DNA of 64,000 bases, taken from the NCBI RefSeq assembly GCF_008080435.1, contig NZ_VRKN01000002.1, positions 522,204-586,203 on the forward strand, given 5' to 3'. Shown here in pieces: positions 9,183 to 17,439 of the stretch. Position numbers and translations under genes: made by a program. This DNA is from Enterobacter asburiae. GTDB lineage: Bacteria; Pseudomonadota; Gammaproteobacteria; Enterobacterales; Enterobacteriaceae. The first letter of the stretch is position 1; each line of letters begins with the position of its first letter. The notes beneath the pieces are model-generated. The model made no database searches. It saw only the letters and a list, made by a program, of their open reading frames with translations, and was not told the origin of the DNA.

Positions 9183-9908
9183 CTACTCTTTATTCTTCTG
9201 CTCAATCGACGCCAGGATCCCGCGCAGGATGTTCAGCTCCTGGCTTTCCGGGCGCGCGCGGGTAAACATACGGCGCAGCTTGTTCATCACCTGACCTGGG
9301 TGGCCTTCACGGATAAAGCCGGTTGAGAGTAGCGTCTGCTCAAGGTGACCATAGAAGCGCTCAAGGTCGTCCACCAGCGGGTAGGCAGTTTCTTCTTTCG
9401 ATTCGACCTGTTTCTCCTGCGTCGCCAGCCACGCCATACGCACTTCATAGGCGATAACCTGCACCGCCATCGCCAGGTTCAGCGAGCTGTATTCCGGGTT
9501 CGCCGCGATGGCGACGTGATAGTGACACTTCTGCAGCTCGTCGTTGGTCAGGCCAACGCGCTCGCGGCCAAACACCAGCGCAACCGGTGCCTGTTCAGCC
9601 TCAGAAACACTTTTCAGGCCGCATTCGCGCGGATCCAGCATCGGCCACGGCAGCGTGCGTGAACGCGCGCTCGTGCCGACAACGAGGCTGCAACCGGCCA
9701 GCGCTTCGTCAAGGGTATCGACGATCTGGGCATTGCCGATCACGTCGCTGGCACCGGCCGCCAGGGCGATGGCCTGCGAGTCAGGTTTCACCAGCGGGTT
9801 AACCAGCCAGAGATTCGTTAAGCCCATGGTTTTCATAGCGCGGGCAACGGAGCCCATGTTGCCGGTGTGCGAGGTTTCGACCAGCACGATTCGAATGTTT
9901 TGCAGCAT
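9183..9908 (-). CDS. trmJ: tRNA (cytidine/uridine-2'-O-)-methyltransferase TrmJ
   Basis: A 241-residue SPOUT methyltransferase that 2'-O-methylates position 32 in the anticodon loop of several tRNAs. The N-terminal catalytic domain shows the SpoU motifs [30 protein letters not shown] and [14 protein letters not shown], which form the knot that binds S-adenosylmethionine. The C-terminal extension helps bind tRNA. It lies upstream of isc and divergent from suhB, as in E. coli. Confidence 0.96.
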   Translation of the reverse strand: MLQNIRIVLVETSHTGNMGSVARAMKTMGLTNLWLVNPLVKPDSQAIALAAGASDVIGNAQIVDTLDEALAGCSLVVGTSARSRTLPWPMLDPRECGLKSVSEAEQAPVALVFGRERVGLTNDELQKCHYHVAIAANPEYSSLNLAMAVQVIAYEVRMAWLATQEKQVESKEETAYPLVDDLERFYGHLEQTLLSTGFIREGHPGQVMNKLRRMFTRARPESQELNILRGILASIEQKNKE

Positions 9909-10039
9909 AATTTTTAATGTCTGAATTCAGCGTCTGAAGAATATTCGGGCATATTATCATAAACGGGAGACATAATCCGATCCCACTGCTATACTCTGCG
10001 CCGATTTTCCTGTTCTTTAACATCCAGTGAGAGAGACCG

Positions 10040-10843
10040 ATGCATCCGATGCTGACCATCGCCGTGCGCGCAGCGCGCAAGGCGGGTAATGTAATTGCCA
10101 AACACTACGAAACGCCAGACTCCGTAGAAACCAGCCAGAAAGGCAGCAATGATTTCGTGACTAACGTCGATAAAGCCGCAGAAGCGATTATTATCGAAAC
10201 GATCCGCAAATCTTACCCACAGCACACCATCATCACCGAAGAAAGCGGTGAACATGAAGGTACCGATCAGGATGTTCAATGGGTTATCGATCCACTGGAT
10301 GGCACCACCAACTTCGTCAAACGCCTGCCACACTTCTCTGTGTCTATCGCAGTACGCATTAAAGGCCGTACTGAAGTCGCCGTTGTTTACGATCCAATGC
10401 GTAACGAACTGTTCACCGCTACCCGCGGTCAGGGCGCACAGCTGAACGGCTACCGTCTGCGCTGCAGCAACGCACGCGATCTGGACGGCACCATTCTGGC
10501 GACCGGTTTCCCGTTCAAGGCAAAACAGCACGCGACCACCTACATGAATATCCTGGGCAAACTGTTCACCGAATGCGCGGACTTCCGTCGCACCGGTTCT
10601 GCTGCACTGGATCTGGCCTACGTGGCGACCGGCCGCGTTGACGGTTACTTCGAGCTGTCACTGAAGCCATGGGACTTTGCTGCGGGCGAGCTGATCGCAC
10701 GTGAAGCTGGCGCCATCGTGTGTGATTTCACCGGCGGCCATAACTATATGTCTACCGGCAACATCGTTGCAGGTAACCCACGCGTTGTTAAAGCCATGCT
10801 GGCAAACATGCGTGATGAACTGAGCGATGCGCTGAAGCGTTAA
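10040..10843 (+). CDS. suhB: Inositol-1-monophosphatase / Nus factor SuhB
   Basis: A 267-residue member of the inositol monophosphatase family. In E. coli the protein mainly acts as a Nus factor in the antitermination complex of rRNA operons and helps ribosome assembly; it retains phosphatase activity. Metal and substrate motifs are EESGEHEGT (about residues 67-75), WVIDPLDGTTNF and the C-terminal KPWDFAAGELIAREAGA. The promoter must lie in the 131-base gap shared with divergent trmJ. Confidence 0.96.
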   Translation: MHPMLTIAVRAARKAGNVIAKHYETPDSVETSQKGSNDFVTNVDKAAEAIIIETIRKSYPQHTIITEESGEHEGTDQDVQWVIDPLDGTTNFVKRLPHFSVSIAVRIKGRTEVAVVYDPMRNELFTATRGQGAQLNGYRLRCSNARDLDGTILATGFPFKAKQHATTYMNILGKLFTECADFRRTGSAALDLAYVATGRVDGYFELSLKPWDFAAGELIAREAGAIVCDFTGGHNYMSTGNIVAGNPRVVKAMLANMRDELSDALKR

Positions 10844-10848
10844 TCCCC

Positions 10849-11841
10849 TCACCCCAGCCCTCTCCCCAAAGGGGAGAGGGTGTTAGAGGGCACCGCGCTC
10901 ATCCACATCGTTACCGCCGCCAACAGCAGAATGACCCCACCCGCCAGCGCAAGCGTTGTCCACCCTATCTGTCGCCACAGTACCGGCGTTTTATTGCCGC
11001 TGAGTTTTACCGCCAGCTGACGGAAGCTGTGAACCAGCAGCGCTAAAGACGAAATGGTGAGAGACGTTCCTGCCGCCATCGCCAGTGCAGACAGCATTCC
11101 CCAGCCAAACACGCCTATCACCTTACTGAACAGCAGCACCATGATTGCCCCCGAACACGGGCGCATGCCCATCGAGAGAACAATCATCAGCCGCGCACGC
11201 CAGTCGTCGCCGTTCTGTAATTGTTCCTGCGTGGGCAAATGCTGATGTCCGCAGCCGCAGTTTTCATCATGAACGTGGTGCGGCGTAAAGGTTTTGAATT
11301 TCGGTTTTTGCAGCAGCACGCGCAGCTTTTTCAGCGCCCGCCAGCAGAGGATCAGCCCCAGCACGCCCACCAGCGCGTAGCTCCCCTTCTCCAGCCAGAA
11401 ACTGCTCAAGTGCAGCTGGCGCGCGGGAAGCTGTAAGAGAGAAAGGACGACCACGACGAGCGCAATCGCCACGCTGCCCTGAAGCAGTGAAGAAGCCAGC
11501 GTCAGGCCGATACTCGATTTCAGCTTCGACGGATGTGTGGCAAGCCAGGTCGTGATGACGATTTTGCCGTGCCCCGGCCCCAGCGCGTGCAGAACGCCAT
11601 AGATAAAACTGAACGCCAGCAGGGAACCACCCGCTTTGGTCGGGTTTTCCGCCACCGCCTTCAGCAGACCGCTCATCTGCTGGTTGACCTCACGCTGCCA
11701 GACAATGCTTTTCATCATGACCTGCGGCCAGGCCTGCCACAGCCAGAGCGAACCGCAAACGGCTAGCAGGAGAAAGAGCGCCAGCGGCCAGAGGTGCAGC
11801 CAGCGGCGCGGTTTCCGAACCGGAGAGGAGATCACTGACAT
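10849..11841 (-). CDS. Nickel/cobalt-type permease (RcnA-like family)
   Basis: A 330-residue inner-membrane protein with about six hydrophobic segments. Family signatures are HALGPGHGK (about residues 85-93) and GMRPCSGA (about 225-232), as in RcnA-type exporters. A long cytoplasmic loop holds a metal-binding cluster, HHVHDENCGCGHQH (residues 188-201), with five His and two Cys. The family moves Ni, Co or related ions; which metal and direction cannot be read. The gene overlaps the upstream DUF1007 gene by 10 bases, so the two are coupled. The C-terminal PSNTLSPLGRGLG is encoded by a repeat and is probably not functional. It is absent at this place in E. coli K-12. Confidence 0.82.
   Translation of the reverse strand: MSVISSPVRKPRRWLHLWPLALFLLLAVCGSLWLWQAWPQVMMKSIVWQREVNQQMSGLLKAVAENPTKAGGSLLAFSFIYGVLHALGPGHGKIVITTWLATHPSKLKSSIGLTLASSLLQGSVAIALVVVVLSLLQLPARQLHLSSFWLEKGSYALVGVLGLILCWRALKKLRVLLQKPKFKTFTPHHVHDENCGCGHQHLPTQEQLQNGDDWRARLMIVLSMGMRPCSGAIMVLLFSKVIGVFGWGMLSALAMAAGTSLTISSLALLVHSFRQLAVKLSGNKTPVLWRQIGWTTLALAGGVILLLAAVTMWMSAVPSNTLSPLGRGLG
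10852..10882. repeat. Dispersed CCCTCTCCCC palindrome
   Basis: The sequence CACCCCAGCCCTCTCCCC, loop AAA, then GGGGAGAGGG forms a 10-bp perfect hairpin (10858-10880). This CCCTCTCCCC/GGGGAGAGGG element is a known type of dispersed intergenic repeat in Gram-negative genomes. It lies between the convergent suhB and the permease gene and supplies the last codons of the latter (see finding). It probably also ends transcription or protects both mRNAs. Confidence 0.7.
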
Positions 11842-12470
11842 TGTAACGTCACCTCCTGCGCGAACTGTTTACCCAACTCCATATCCTCAGGCGGTGCATC
11901 TTCTTTATCAAGCGAGACCGCAAAGTTCAGCGTCTCTTCGCTGGGTTTCGGGGTATGCACGCCAATTTTGCAGCTTTTTTGCAGCGCGTCCGGCAGCCGT
12001 ACGTCGCTGTCTTTGTCATAGCGCATGTCGACATAGTAGGTAGGGTCAAAGGTGGAAAAGCGGTACGTTTGCCCTGCCAGCGGCTGCGGATGCGCCAGCG
12101 GAAGCACAAACGTCAGCACCGCCTGATGCCCGTTACGCGTCATACCGTATTCCGCTGGTCGGTTCAGAAATTTGACCTTTTGCCCGTTATGCCAGAATTC
12201 AGTGAAGTAGTGCTGGCCGAGCACGTTGGCCATCACTTCCGCCGCCAGCTTTTTCCAGATTTCGTCGCCGGGCTTCGCGTTTCCCGCATCATAGAGCAGA
12301 TCGGCCGAGGTGATTTCATCCATCGTCCAGCGCATCTTCAGGCCGCTCAGCTGCGTGCCGTCGGTGACCAGCTCGGTCTGGAGGTCAATAAAACTGTGAG
12401 GGTGTGCGCTGGTGGTGAAGCTGATAACCGCCAAAAATAACGCCATCGCACTTTGTTTAACTGTTTGCAT
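11832..12470 (-). CDS. DUF1007 family exported protein, partner of the metal permease
   Basis: A 212-residue protein with a signal peptide (MQTVKQSAMALFLAVISFTT followed by SAHPHSF). The mature protein starts with the HPHSF motif that defines the DUF1007 family. These proteins typically lie next to RcnA-like permeases and are thought to act in the periplasm, perhaps in metal delivery. ATG at 12470 is chosen, with AGGA four bases upstream; a TTG just before it is in frame. The gene is divergent from csiE. No Fur, Zur or NikR site was recognised in the 125-base gap. Confidence 0.8.
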   Translation of the reverse strand: MQTVKQSAMALFLAVISFTTSAHPHSFIDLQTELVTDGTQLSGLKMRWTMDEITSADLLYDAGNAKPGDEIWKKLAAEVMANVLGQHYFTEFWHNGQKVKFLNRPAEYGMTRNGHQAVLTFVLPLAHPQPLAGQTYRFSTFDPTYYVDMRYDKDSDVRLPDALQKSCKIGVHTPKPSEETLNFAVSLDKEDAPPEDMELGKQFAQEVTLQCQ

Positions 12471-12595
12471 CAATTCCTCACGTCAAAAATTCTGTGATGT
12501 TCCCCAGCAATCCTGAGTGAAAGGCCTGCCGGCGCGCTTTTCAGCGCTCATCCTTTAGCTATTCTTATCAAACATTCACACTGGATACCCGACAG

Positions 12596-13873
12596 ATGAT
12601 GACGACGCTTGAAATTCCATCTGTGCTTTCCAGTTCGCAGCGCCGCTGCCAGGTGCTTTTGATGCTTTACCTGCCCGATGCTGCCGTCACCGCACAGAGC
12701 ATAATTGCTGCCAACGGGGTGGACGACGCGATGGCACGGCAAGATATAGCCGAGACGCGCGATGAAATCCAGCGCTATCACCGGCTGGATATCGTCACGC
12801 ACCACGACGGCAGCTACCGGATTGAAGGCTCAGCCCTGAATCAGCGTTTATGCCTGCTGCACTGGCTGCGTCGGGCGCTGCGGCTTTGCCCGCAGTTTGT
12901 CTCGCACCAGTTTACCCCCGCATTAAAAACCGCGCTTAAACAATACGGCATTGCGCGGCCGCTTTACGACGATGCGAACCTGCGGGCGCTGATCAACTTC
13001 TGCTCACGCAAGCTCCAGCGCCAGTTTGAATGCCGCGACGTCCAGTTTTTACAGCTCTATTTGCAATACTGTCTGATCCAGCATCATCTGGGTAATACGC
13101 CGCAGTTTTCCCACATTCAGCGCAGCTGGACGCAATCGAGAGGGGAATACTTCGCCGCGCAGGAAATCGTGCGTCACTGGAAACGGCGTGTTCCGCAGGG
13201 TACGCACAGTGATGAACAATTGTTCCTCGCGCTGTTGTTTATGATGCTACGCACACCCGATCCGGTGCTCGACAGACATCAGCAGGATCAGCGTCTGCGT
13301 CGCACCATTGTACGGATGATTGCCCGCTTTCGGGCGCAAACCGGGATGAACTTCAGCGATGAACAGGGGCTGACCGATCAGCTCTATATCCATCTCGCTC
13401 AGGCGCTGGACCGCTCGCTGTTTGAGATCGGCATCGACAATAGCCTGCCGGAGGAGATCCATCGTCTCTATCCCCGGCTGTTACGCACCACGAAGGAAGC
13501 GCTGTTTGAGCTGGAAGCGGAATTTGGGCTGCGTTTTTCTGATGAAGAGATGAGTCTGGTGGCAGTGATTTTTGGTGCCTGGCTGATGCAGGAGACCGAT
13601 CTGCACGAAAAACAGGTGGTCCTGCTGACAGGGGAAGATAAGGAATGCGAAGCATTGATTGAACAGCAGCTGCGCGAACTGACGCTACTCCCGCTCAATA
13701 TTCGCTATCTCACGCTACAGGCGTTTCAAAAAGAAGGCGCGCCGCGTGAGGCTTCGCTGGTGATCACGCCCTATCCTACCGCGCTGCCGCTGTTCTCGCC
13801 GCCGCTGATCCACGCCGTCGAGGCGTTGAACGCGCAGCAGCAAGAACATATTCGCGCGATGCTGGAATCGTAG
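12596..13873 (+). CDS. csiE: Stationary phase inducible protein CsiE
   Basis: A 425-residue cytoplasmic protein resembling PRD-type (PTS regulation domain) antiterminators. In E. coli csiE is induced in stationary phase under sigmaS and cAMP-CRP; its molecular function is unknown. The N-terminal region looks like a helix-turn-helix (TAQSIIAANGVDDAMARQDI), followed by two PRD-like helical domains and a C-terminal region resembling a IIB fold (EKQVVLLTGEDKECE). Its stop codon directly abuts the stop of hcaT on the other strand. Confidence 0.92.
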   Translation: MMTTLEIPSVLSSSQRRCQVLLMLYLPDAAVTAQSIIAANGVDDAMARQDIAETRDEIQRYHRLDIVTHHDGSYRIEGSALNQRLCLLHWLRRALRLCPQFVSHQFTPALKTALKQYGIARPLYDDANLRALINFCSRKLQRQFECRDVQFLQLYLQYCLIQHHLGNTPQFSHIQRSWTQSRGEYFAAQEIVRHWKRRVPQGTHSDEQLFLALLFMMLRTPDPVLDRHQQDQRLRRTIVRMIARFRAQTGMNFSDEQGLTDQLYIHLAQALDRSLFEIGIDNSLPEEIHRLYPRLLRTTKEALFELEAEFGLRFSDEEMSLVAVIFGAWLMQETDLHEKQVVLLTGEDKECEALIEQQLRELTLLPLNIRYLTLQAFQKEGAPREASLVITPYPTALPLFSPPLIHAVEALNAQQQEHIRAMLES

Positions 13874-15013
13874 TTACGCGCGTGCAGCCACTTTGGGACG
13901 AACAAACATCGCCGGTAGCGCAACCAGCGCCATCACCCAGAACACGCTATGTCCCAGGTGCTGGTAAAGGAAGCCGGCAAAGACCGTCATCACCGCAATA
14001 CTGCCGCCCATCGCCACCGCAGAATAAACAGCCTGCAGACGAATCACGTCCCCACCCTCACGCGCAGAGATGTAGCGCATCGCCGCCAGATGGCAGACGG
14101 TGAAGGTCCCGCAGTGCAGGATCTGCGCCACAATCAGCCACGGCAGTTCGGTGGTCCAGCCCATAATACCCCAGCGTGCCACGCCGCACACGGCGGAAAG
14201 CAGCAGCAGATCGCGCGCACCAAAACGACGGAACAGCTTTTTGCTGAGCGCAAAGATGATCACTTCCGCAACCACGCCAAGTGACCACAGGTAACCCACC
14301 GCAGAGGCAGAGTAGCCCGCCCCCTGCCAGTAGATGGCACTAAAGCCATAGTAGGCTGCATGCGCTCCCTGAAGCAGACAGACGCACGCCAGAAAACGCC
14401 AGCTTTGTGCCACCAGGCTCCGCCAGGCGGGCCAGCCGGCGCTCTCCTGATGGCGGTTTTCTCCTTGCGGCATCACCGACGGGCGCAGCAACATCCCCAG
14501 CAGCATGGAGGCAATACCCACACTCAACAGCGCAAGGATGGCGTGATAGTCATACAGGCTGACCAGTTTGCCCACCAGCGCCGAGCCAATCACGAAGGCA
14601 ATCGAGCCCCACAGACGCACGCGGCCATAGTCCATGGTGATCTGTTTTTGCCAGGTGTTTGCCAGAGCATCCGTTAAGGGCACCAGCGGCGAGAAAAACA
14701 GGTTAAAGCCAACCATGATCACCATCAGCCAGGCGAACTGATGGCTGACCCAGAAGCAGGCGACAAAGACCAGCGTCAGGAGCGCCAGAATACGCACGGC
14801 TTTAATCAGTAAGGAGGGATCGCTGACGCGCGGCGCAATCAGCAGGCTGCCCAAAAATCGCGCCACCAGGCCTGCGCCAAGCAGAACACCGATGGTCTCA
14901 GGGGTAAGACCGATTCCTTTGAGCCAGACGCTCCAGAAAGGCAGAAAAATACCGTAACTAAAGAAGTAGGTGAAGTAGCTGAGCGCCAGCCAGCGTGTGG
15001 AATGCAAGACCAT
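13874..15013 (-). CDS. hcaT: HcaT-like MFS permease (putative 3-phenylpropionate transporter)
   Basis: A 379-residue, 12-segment major facilitator protein, equal in length to E. coli HcaT, with the matching start MVLHSTRWLALSYFTYFFSY. The frame is open 18 codons upstream but without family similarity. In E. coli hcaT lies next to hcaR and the hcaEFCBD dioxygenase genes. Here none of those is present, and the gene beyond it is yphB. The substrate may therefore differ from phenylpropionate, or the gene may be a remnant that is still intact. It ends stop to stop with csiE. Confidence 0.9.
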   Translation of the reverse strand: MVLHSTRWLALSYFTYFFSYGIFLPFWSVWLKGIGLTPETIGVLLGAGLVARFLGSLLIAPRVSDPSLLIKAVRILALLTLVFVACFWVSHQFAWLMVIMVGFNLFFSPLVPLTDALANTWQKQITMDYGRVRLWGSIAFVIGSALVGKLVSLYDYHAILALLSVGIASMLLGMLLRPSVMPQGENRHQESAGWPAWRSLVAQSWRFLACVCLLQGAHAAYYGFSAIYWQGAGYSASAVGYLWSLGVVAEVIIFALSKKLFRRFGARDLLLLSAVCGVARWGIMGWTTELPWLIVAQILHCGTFTVCHLAAMRYISAREGGDVIRLQAVYSAVAMGGSIAVMTVFAGFLYQHLGHSVFWVMALVALPAMFVRPKVAARA

Positions 15014-15086
15014 GAATCCCTCCCGAAATGGAGGCGATAGTCTGGCGCTAAACGTTGGGTGACGCAAGTCTCAAATTAACAACAAA

Positions 15087-15935
15087 TTAACATTTCTCTC
15101 CCAATGAATTGACCAGAATTGTCATCGAAAAATGGGTTTTCTCCCCCAGAGAAAGCATCACCAAACCAGGTTGTCCCGGCATGTGGTGGGCGTCCACCGG
15201 GTGGCTTTGCGGCTCCAGACAGAGAAATGGCTGACCCGACATTCTGAACAGCATCAACCAGGGAGTTTGCGATAGAAGTGTGATTTCCATCTCATTATTT
15301 CGTAAGTGTGCCTGCCCGCTCCAGCCGGAATAGCAGACATTCAGCCAGTCATCGCATCCGTACCGGGCCGCCTGAAAATTGACGTGAGCCGGCAATTCCC
15401 CTTGCCACTGCAGCGGCAAATGGTGCTCCCCTTCAGGCCAGTAGCCGCTGGCGCTGAACTGCACGCTATTTCCATTTTGAAAAAAGAACCAGGGGTGGAA
15501 CCCCAGCCCGTATAGCATCGGCTCAGCCCCGCAGTGGGTGAGCGTCAGGCTGGCATGGAACGCGTTCTCGACAAGCTGGTAATGCAATTGCGCCTGATAA
15601 TCGAACCCACAGGGGTCAACGCTGCGTAACCGCAGCACGCATGCGGTGGCAGAACGGGAAGCAACCTGCCACGCGTTGAGCCACCCGTCTCCGTGCAGAT
15701 AAAACGTGGCATCACGCGGGCTTTGCGGTAACTCCACCTCTCGCCCCTGCAGCATAAACCGATTCCCGGCGACCCGATTAGCCAGAGGCAGCATTGGGAA
15801 CAGAGAGGGTTGCCCCTCAGGCGCCAGCAGAACGGGACGGCTGAAGCGGGTCGAGTCCAGCAGCTCTATCGCACCACCTTGCGGATCAACGCGCATCCGA
15901 AGATGCACGTTTTCCAGAGTAAACGCCCGCGCCAT
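15087..15935 (-). CDS. yphB: Aldose 1-epimerase family protein YphB
   Basis: A 282-residue member of the galactose mutarotase-like superfamily, presumably interconverting the anomers of the sugar taken up by the neighbouring permease. Family features are PLANRVAGNRF (about residues 50-60; the Asn-Arg pair binds sugar), the catalytic-type His in YGLGFHPWFFF and a C-terminal CLEPQSHPVDAHH. The ATG at 15935 overlaps the permease stop as TGATG, so it is translationally coupled. An in-frame TTG precedes it. It is the last gene of the yphG-permease-yphB transcript. The true sugar is unknown. Confidence 0.85.
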   Translation of the reverse strand: MARAFTLENVHLRMRVDPQGGAIELLDSTRFSRPVLLAPEGQPSLFPMLPLANRVAGNRFMLQGREVELPQSPRDATFYLHGDGWLNAWQVASRSATACVLRLRSVDPCGFDYQAQLHYQLVENAFHASLTLTHCGAEPMLYGLGFHPWFFFQNGNSVQFSASGYWPEGEHHLPLQWQGELPAHVNFQAARYGCDDWLNVCYSGWSGQAHLRNNEMEITLLSQTPWLMLFRMSGQPFLCLEPQSHPVDAHHMPGQPGLVMLSLGEKTHFSMTILVNSLGEKC

Positions 15936-17371
15936 CAATGGGCCTGCTTTTGCTTAGCACCGTGCACCACTGCGTGCCGTTGCGCTAGCTGGGTTTCGAG
16001 TGCTTCCAGTGTTACACCTTTTGTTTCCGGGACATTTCGCAGAATGTAGATAAAGCCCATCGCACAGATGATCCCGTACAGCAGGAAGCTGCCTGACGCA
16101 CCTAGTCCGGCATTCAGCAGCGGGAAGGTATAGGTCAGCAGGAAACAGGCGATCCATAGCGCCAGCGTCCCGAGCGAAATTGCCATGCCGCGCACGCGGT
16201 TGGGGAAGATCTCAGAGAGAAGCACCCAGGTTACCGGGGCCAGCGTCAGGGCATAAATTGCAATCGCCGCGAGCACCAGCACCAGTACCGGCCAGCCCAT
16301 GATCCCCAGTGCATAGGAACCGGCAATCAGCACGTAGATGACCGTAAGGCCACTCGCGCCCAGCAGCATCAGCTTGCGGCGCCCAAGTTTGTCCACCAGC
16401 GGTAATGCCGCAATGGTAAATACCAGGTTGATAATGCCGGTCGCAACGATCGATTTCAGCGTCCCGTTGATATCAAACCCAGCGGAAGCAAATATCTCCT
16501 GCGCGTAGTTGAAGATGACGTTGATCCCACACCATTGCTGGAATACCGCCAGCACCATTCCGATGATGACAATGGGCTTAATCTGCGGAGAGAGTAATGC
16601 AGAGTAAGAGACCGTATTGTTGTTCTTCACCAGCGTCTGGGCTATCTCCTGCAAGGTCCGACTGGCATAAGAGGCGGATCCAATACGTTCAAGGGTGTGG
16701 CGGGCACGCTCTGGCTTGCCTGCTTTCATCAGCCAGCGCGGCGACTCCGGCACCAGAAACATCAGCACCAGAAAGAGCAAGGCGGGCAGCAGCTCTGCGC
16801 CAAACATCCAGCGCCAGCCCATTTGACCGTTCCAGGTGTTGAGGATAGCTTGCTGCGTGGCGCCGCCGGCAACAGGATCGGCAATCATCAGATTAACCAG
16901 CTGTGCCGCCAGAACGCCAATCACGATAGTCAGCTGGTTCACAGCCACAAAGCGGCCGCGCTTTTCCGCCGGACTGACTTCGGCGATATAGAGTGGACTC
17001 AACGCCGAGGCCAGACCGATCCCCACCCCACCGACAATGCGGTAGACAACAAACAGATCGAAATTGCTTGCCAGCGCCGTACCCAACGCAGAGGCGCTGA
17101 AAAGAATGGCCGAAAGAATAAGTGGGATTTTTCGCCCGAAGCGTTCTGCGCACCAGCCCGACATCATCGCACCGAAAATGCATCCAGCCAGGGCAGAACT
17201 CATCGCCCACCCGGACTGAGCAGGATCGGTGATCGAGAAGTACGCTTCATAAAACGGCTTCGCACCGCCAATCACCACCCAGTCGTAACCAAACAATAAT
17301 CCACCGCAGGCCGCCACCAGACAGATAGTCCAGACGTAGCCCATTTTAAGATGTGTCTGCGCGTTATTCAT
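15935..17371 (-). CDS. MFS sugar porter of the yph locus
   Basis: A 478-residue, 12-segment proton-linked sugar transporter in the XylE/GalP/AraE class. Signatures are GLLFGYDWVVIGG in segment 1, RFGRKIP and the PESPRWL motif closing the first half, QQWCGINVIFNY in segment 7, DKLGRRKLML, and VPETKG at the C-terminus. The start MNNAQTHLKMGYVW is preceded by a good Shine-Dalgarno (AGAGGAATCAAC); upstream codons in the open frame are not family-like. It lies between yphG and yphB. In E. coli this place holds yphC and the yphDEF ABC transporter, so here the uptake system has a different type. Confidence 0.87.
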   Translation of the reverse strand: MNNAQTHLKMGYVWTICLVAACGGLLFGYDWVVIGGAKPFYEAYFSITDPAQSGWAMSSALAGCIFGAMMSGWCAERFGRKIPLILSAILFSASALGTALASNFDLFVVYRIVGGVGIGLASALSPLYIAEVSPAEKRGRFVAVNQLTIVIGVLAAQLVNLMIADPVAGGATQQAILNTWNGQMGWRWMFGAELLPALLFLVLMFLVPESPRWLMKAGKPERARHTLERIGSASYASRTLQEIAQTLVKNNNTVSYSALLSPQIKPIVIIGMVLAVFQQWCGINVIFNYAQEIFASAGFDINGTLKSIVATGIINLVFTIAALPLVDKLGRRKLMLLGASGLTVIYVLIAGSYALGIMGWPVLVLVLAAIAIYALTLAPVTWVLLSEIFPNRVRGMAISLGTLALWIACFLLTYTFPLLNAGLGASGSFLLYGIICAMGFIYILRNVPETKGVTLEALETQLAQRHAVVHGAKQKQAH

Positions 17372-17439
17372 GTTGATTCCTCTATAAGGGAAACGCAGGG
17401 AACAGTAGGGTTTGGGCGGGGATCCCGCCCGGTTCAGGT

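Noticed and set aside
12471..12595. CRP site for csiE
   Set aside because: TGTGATG occurs once, but no opposing TCACA at the correct distance.
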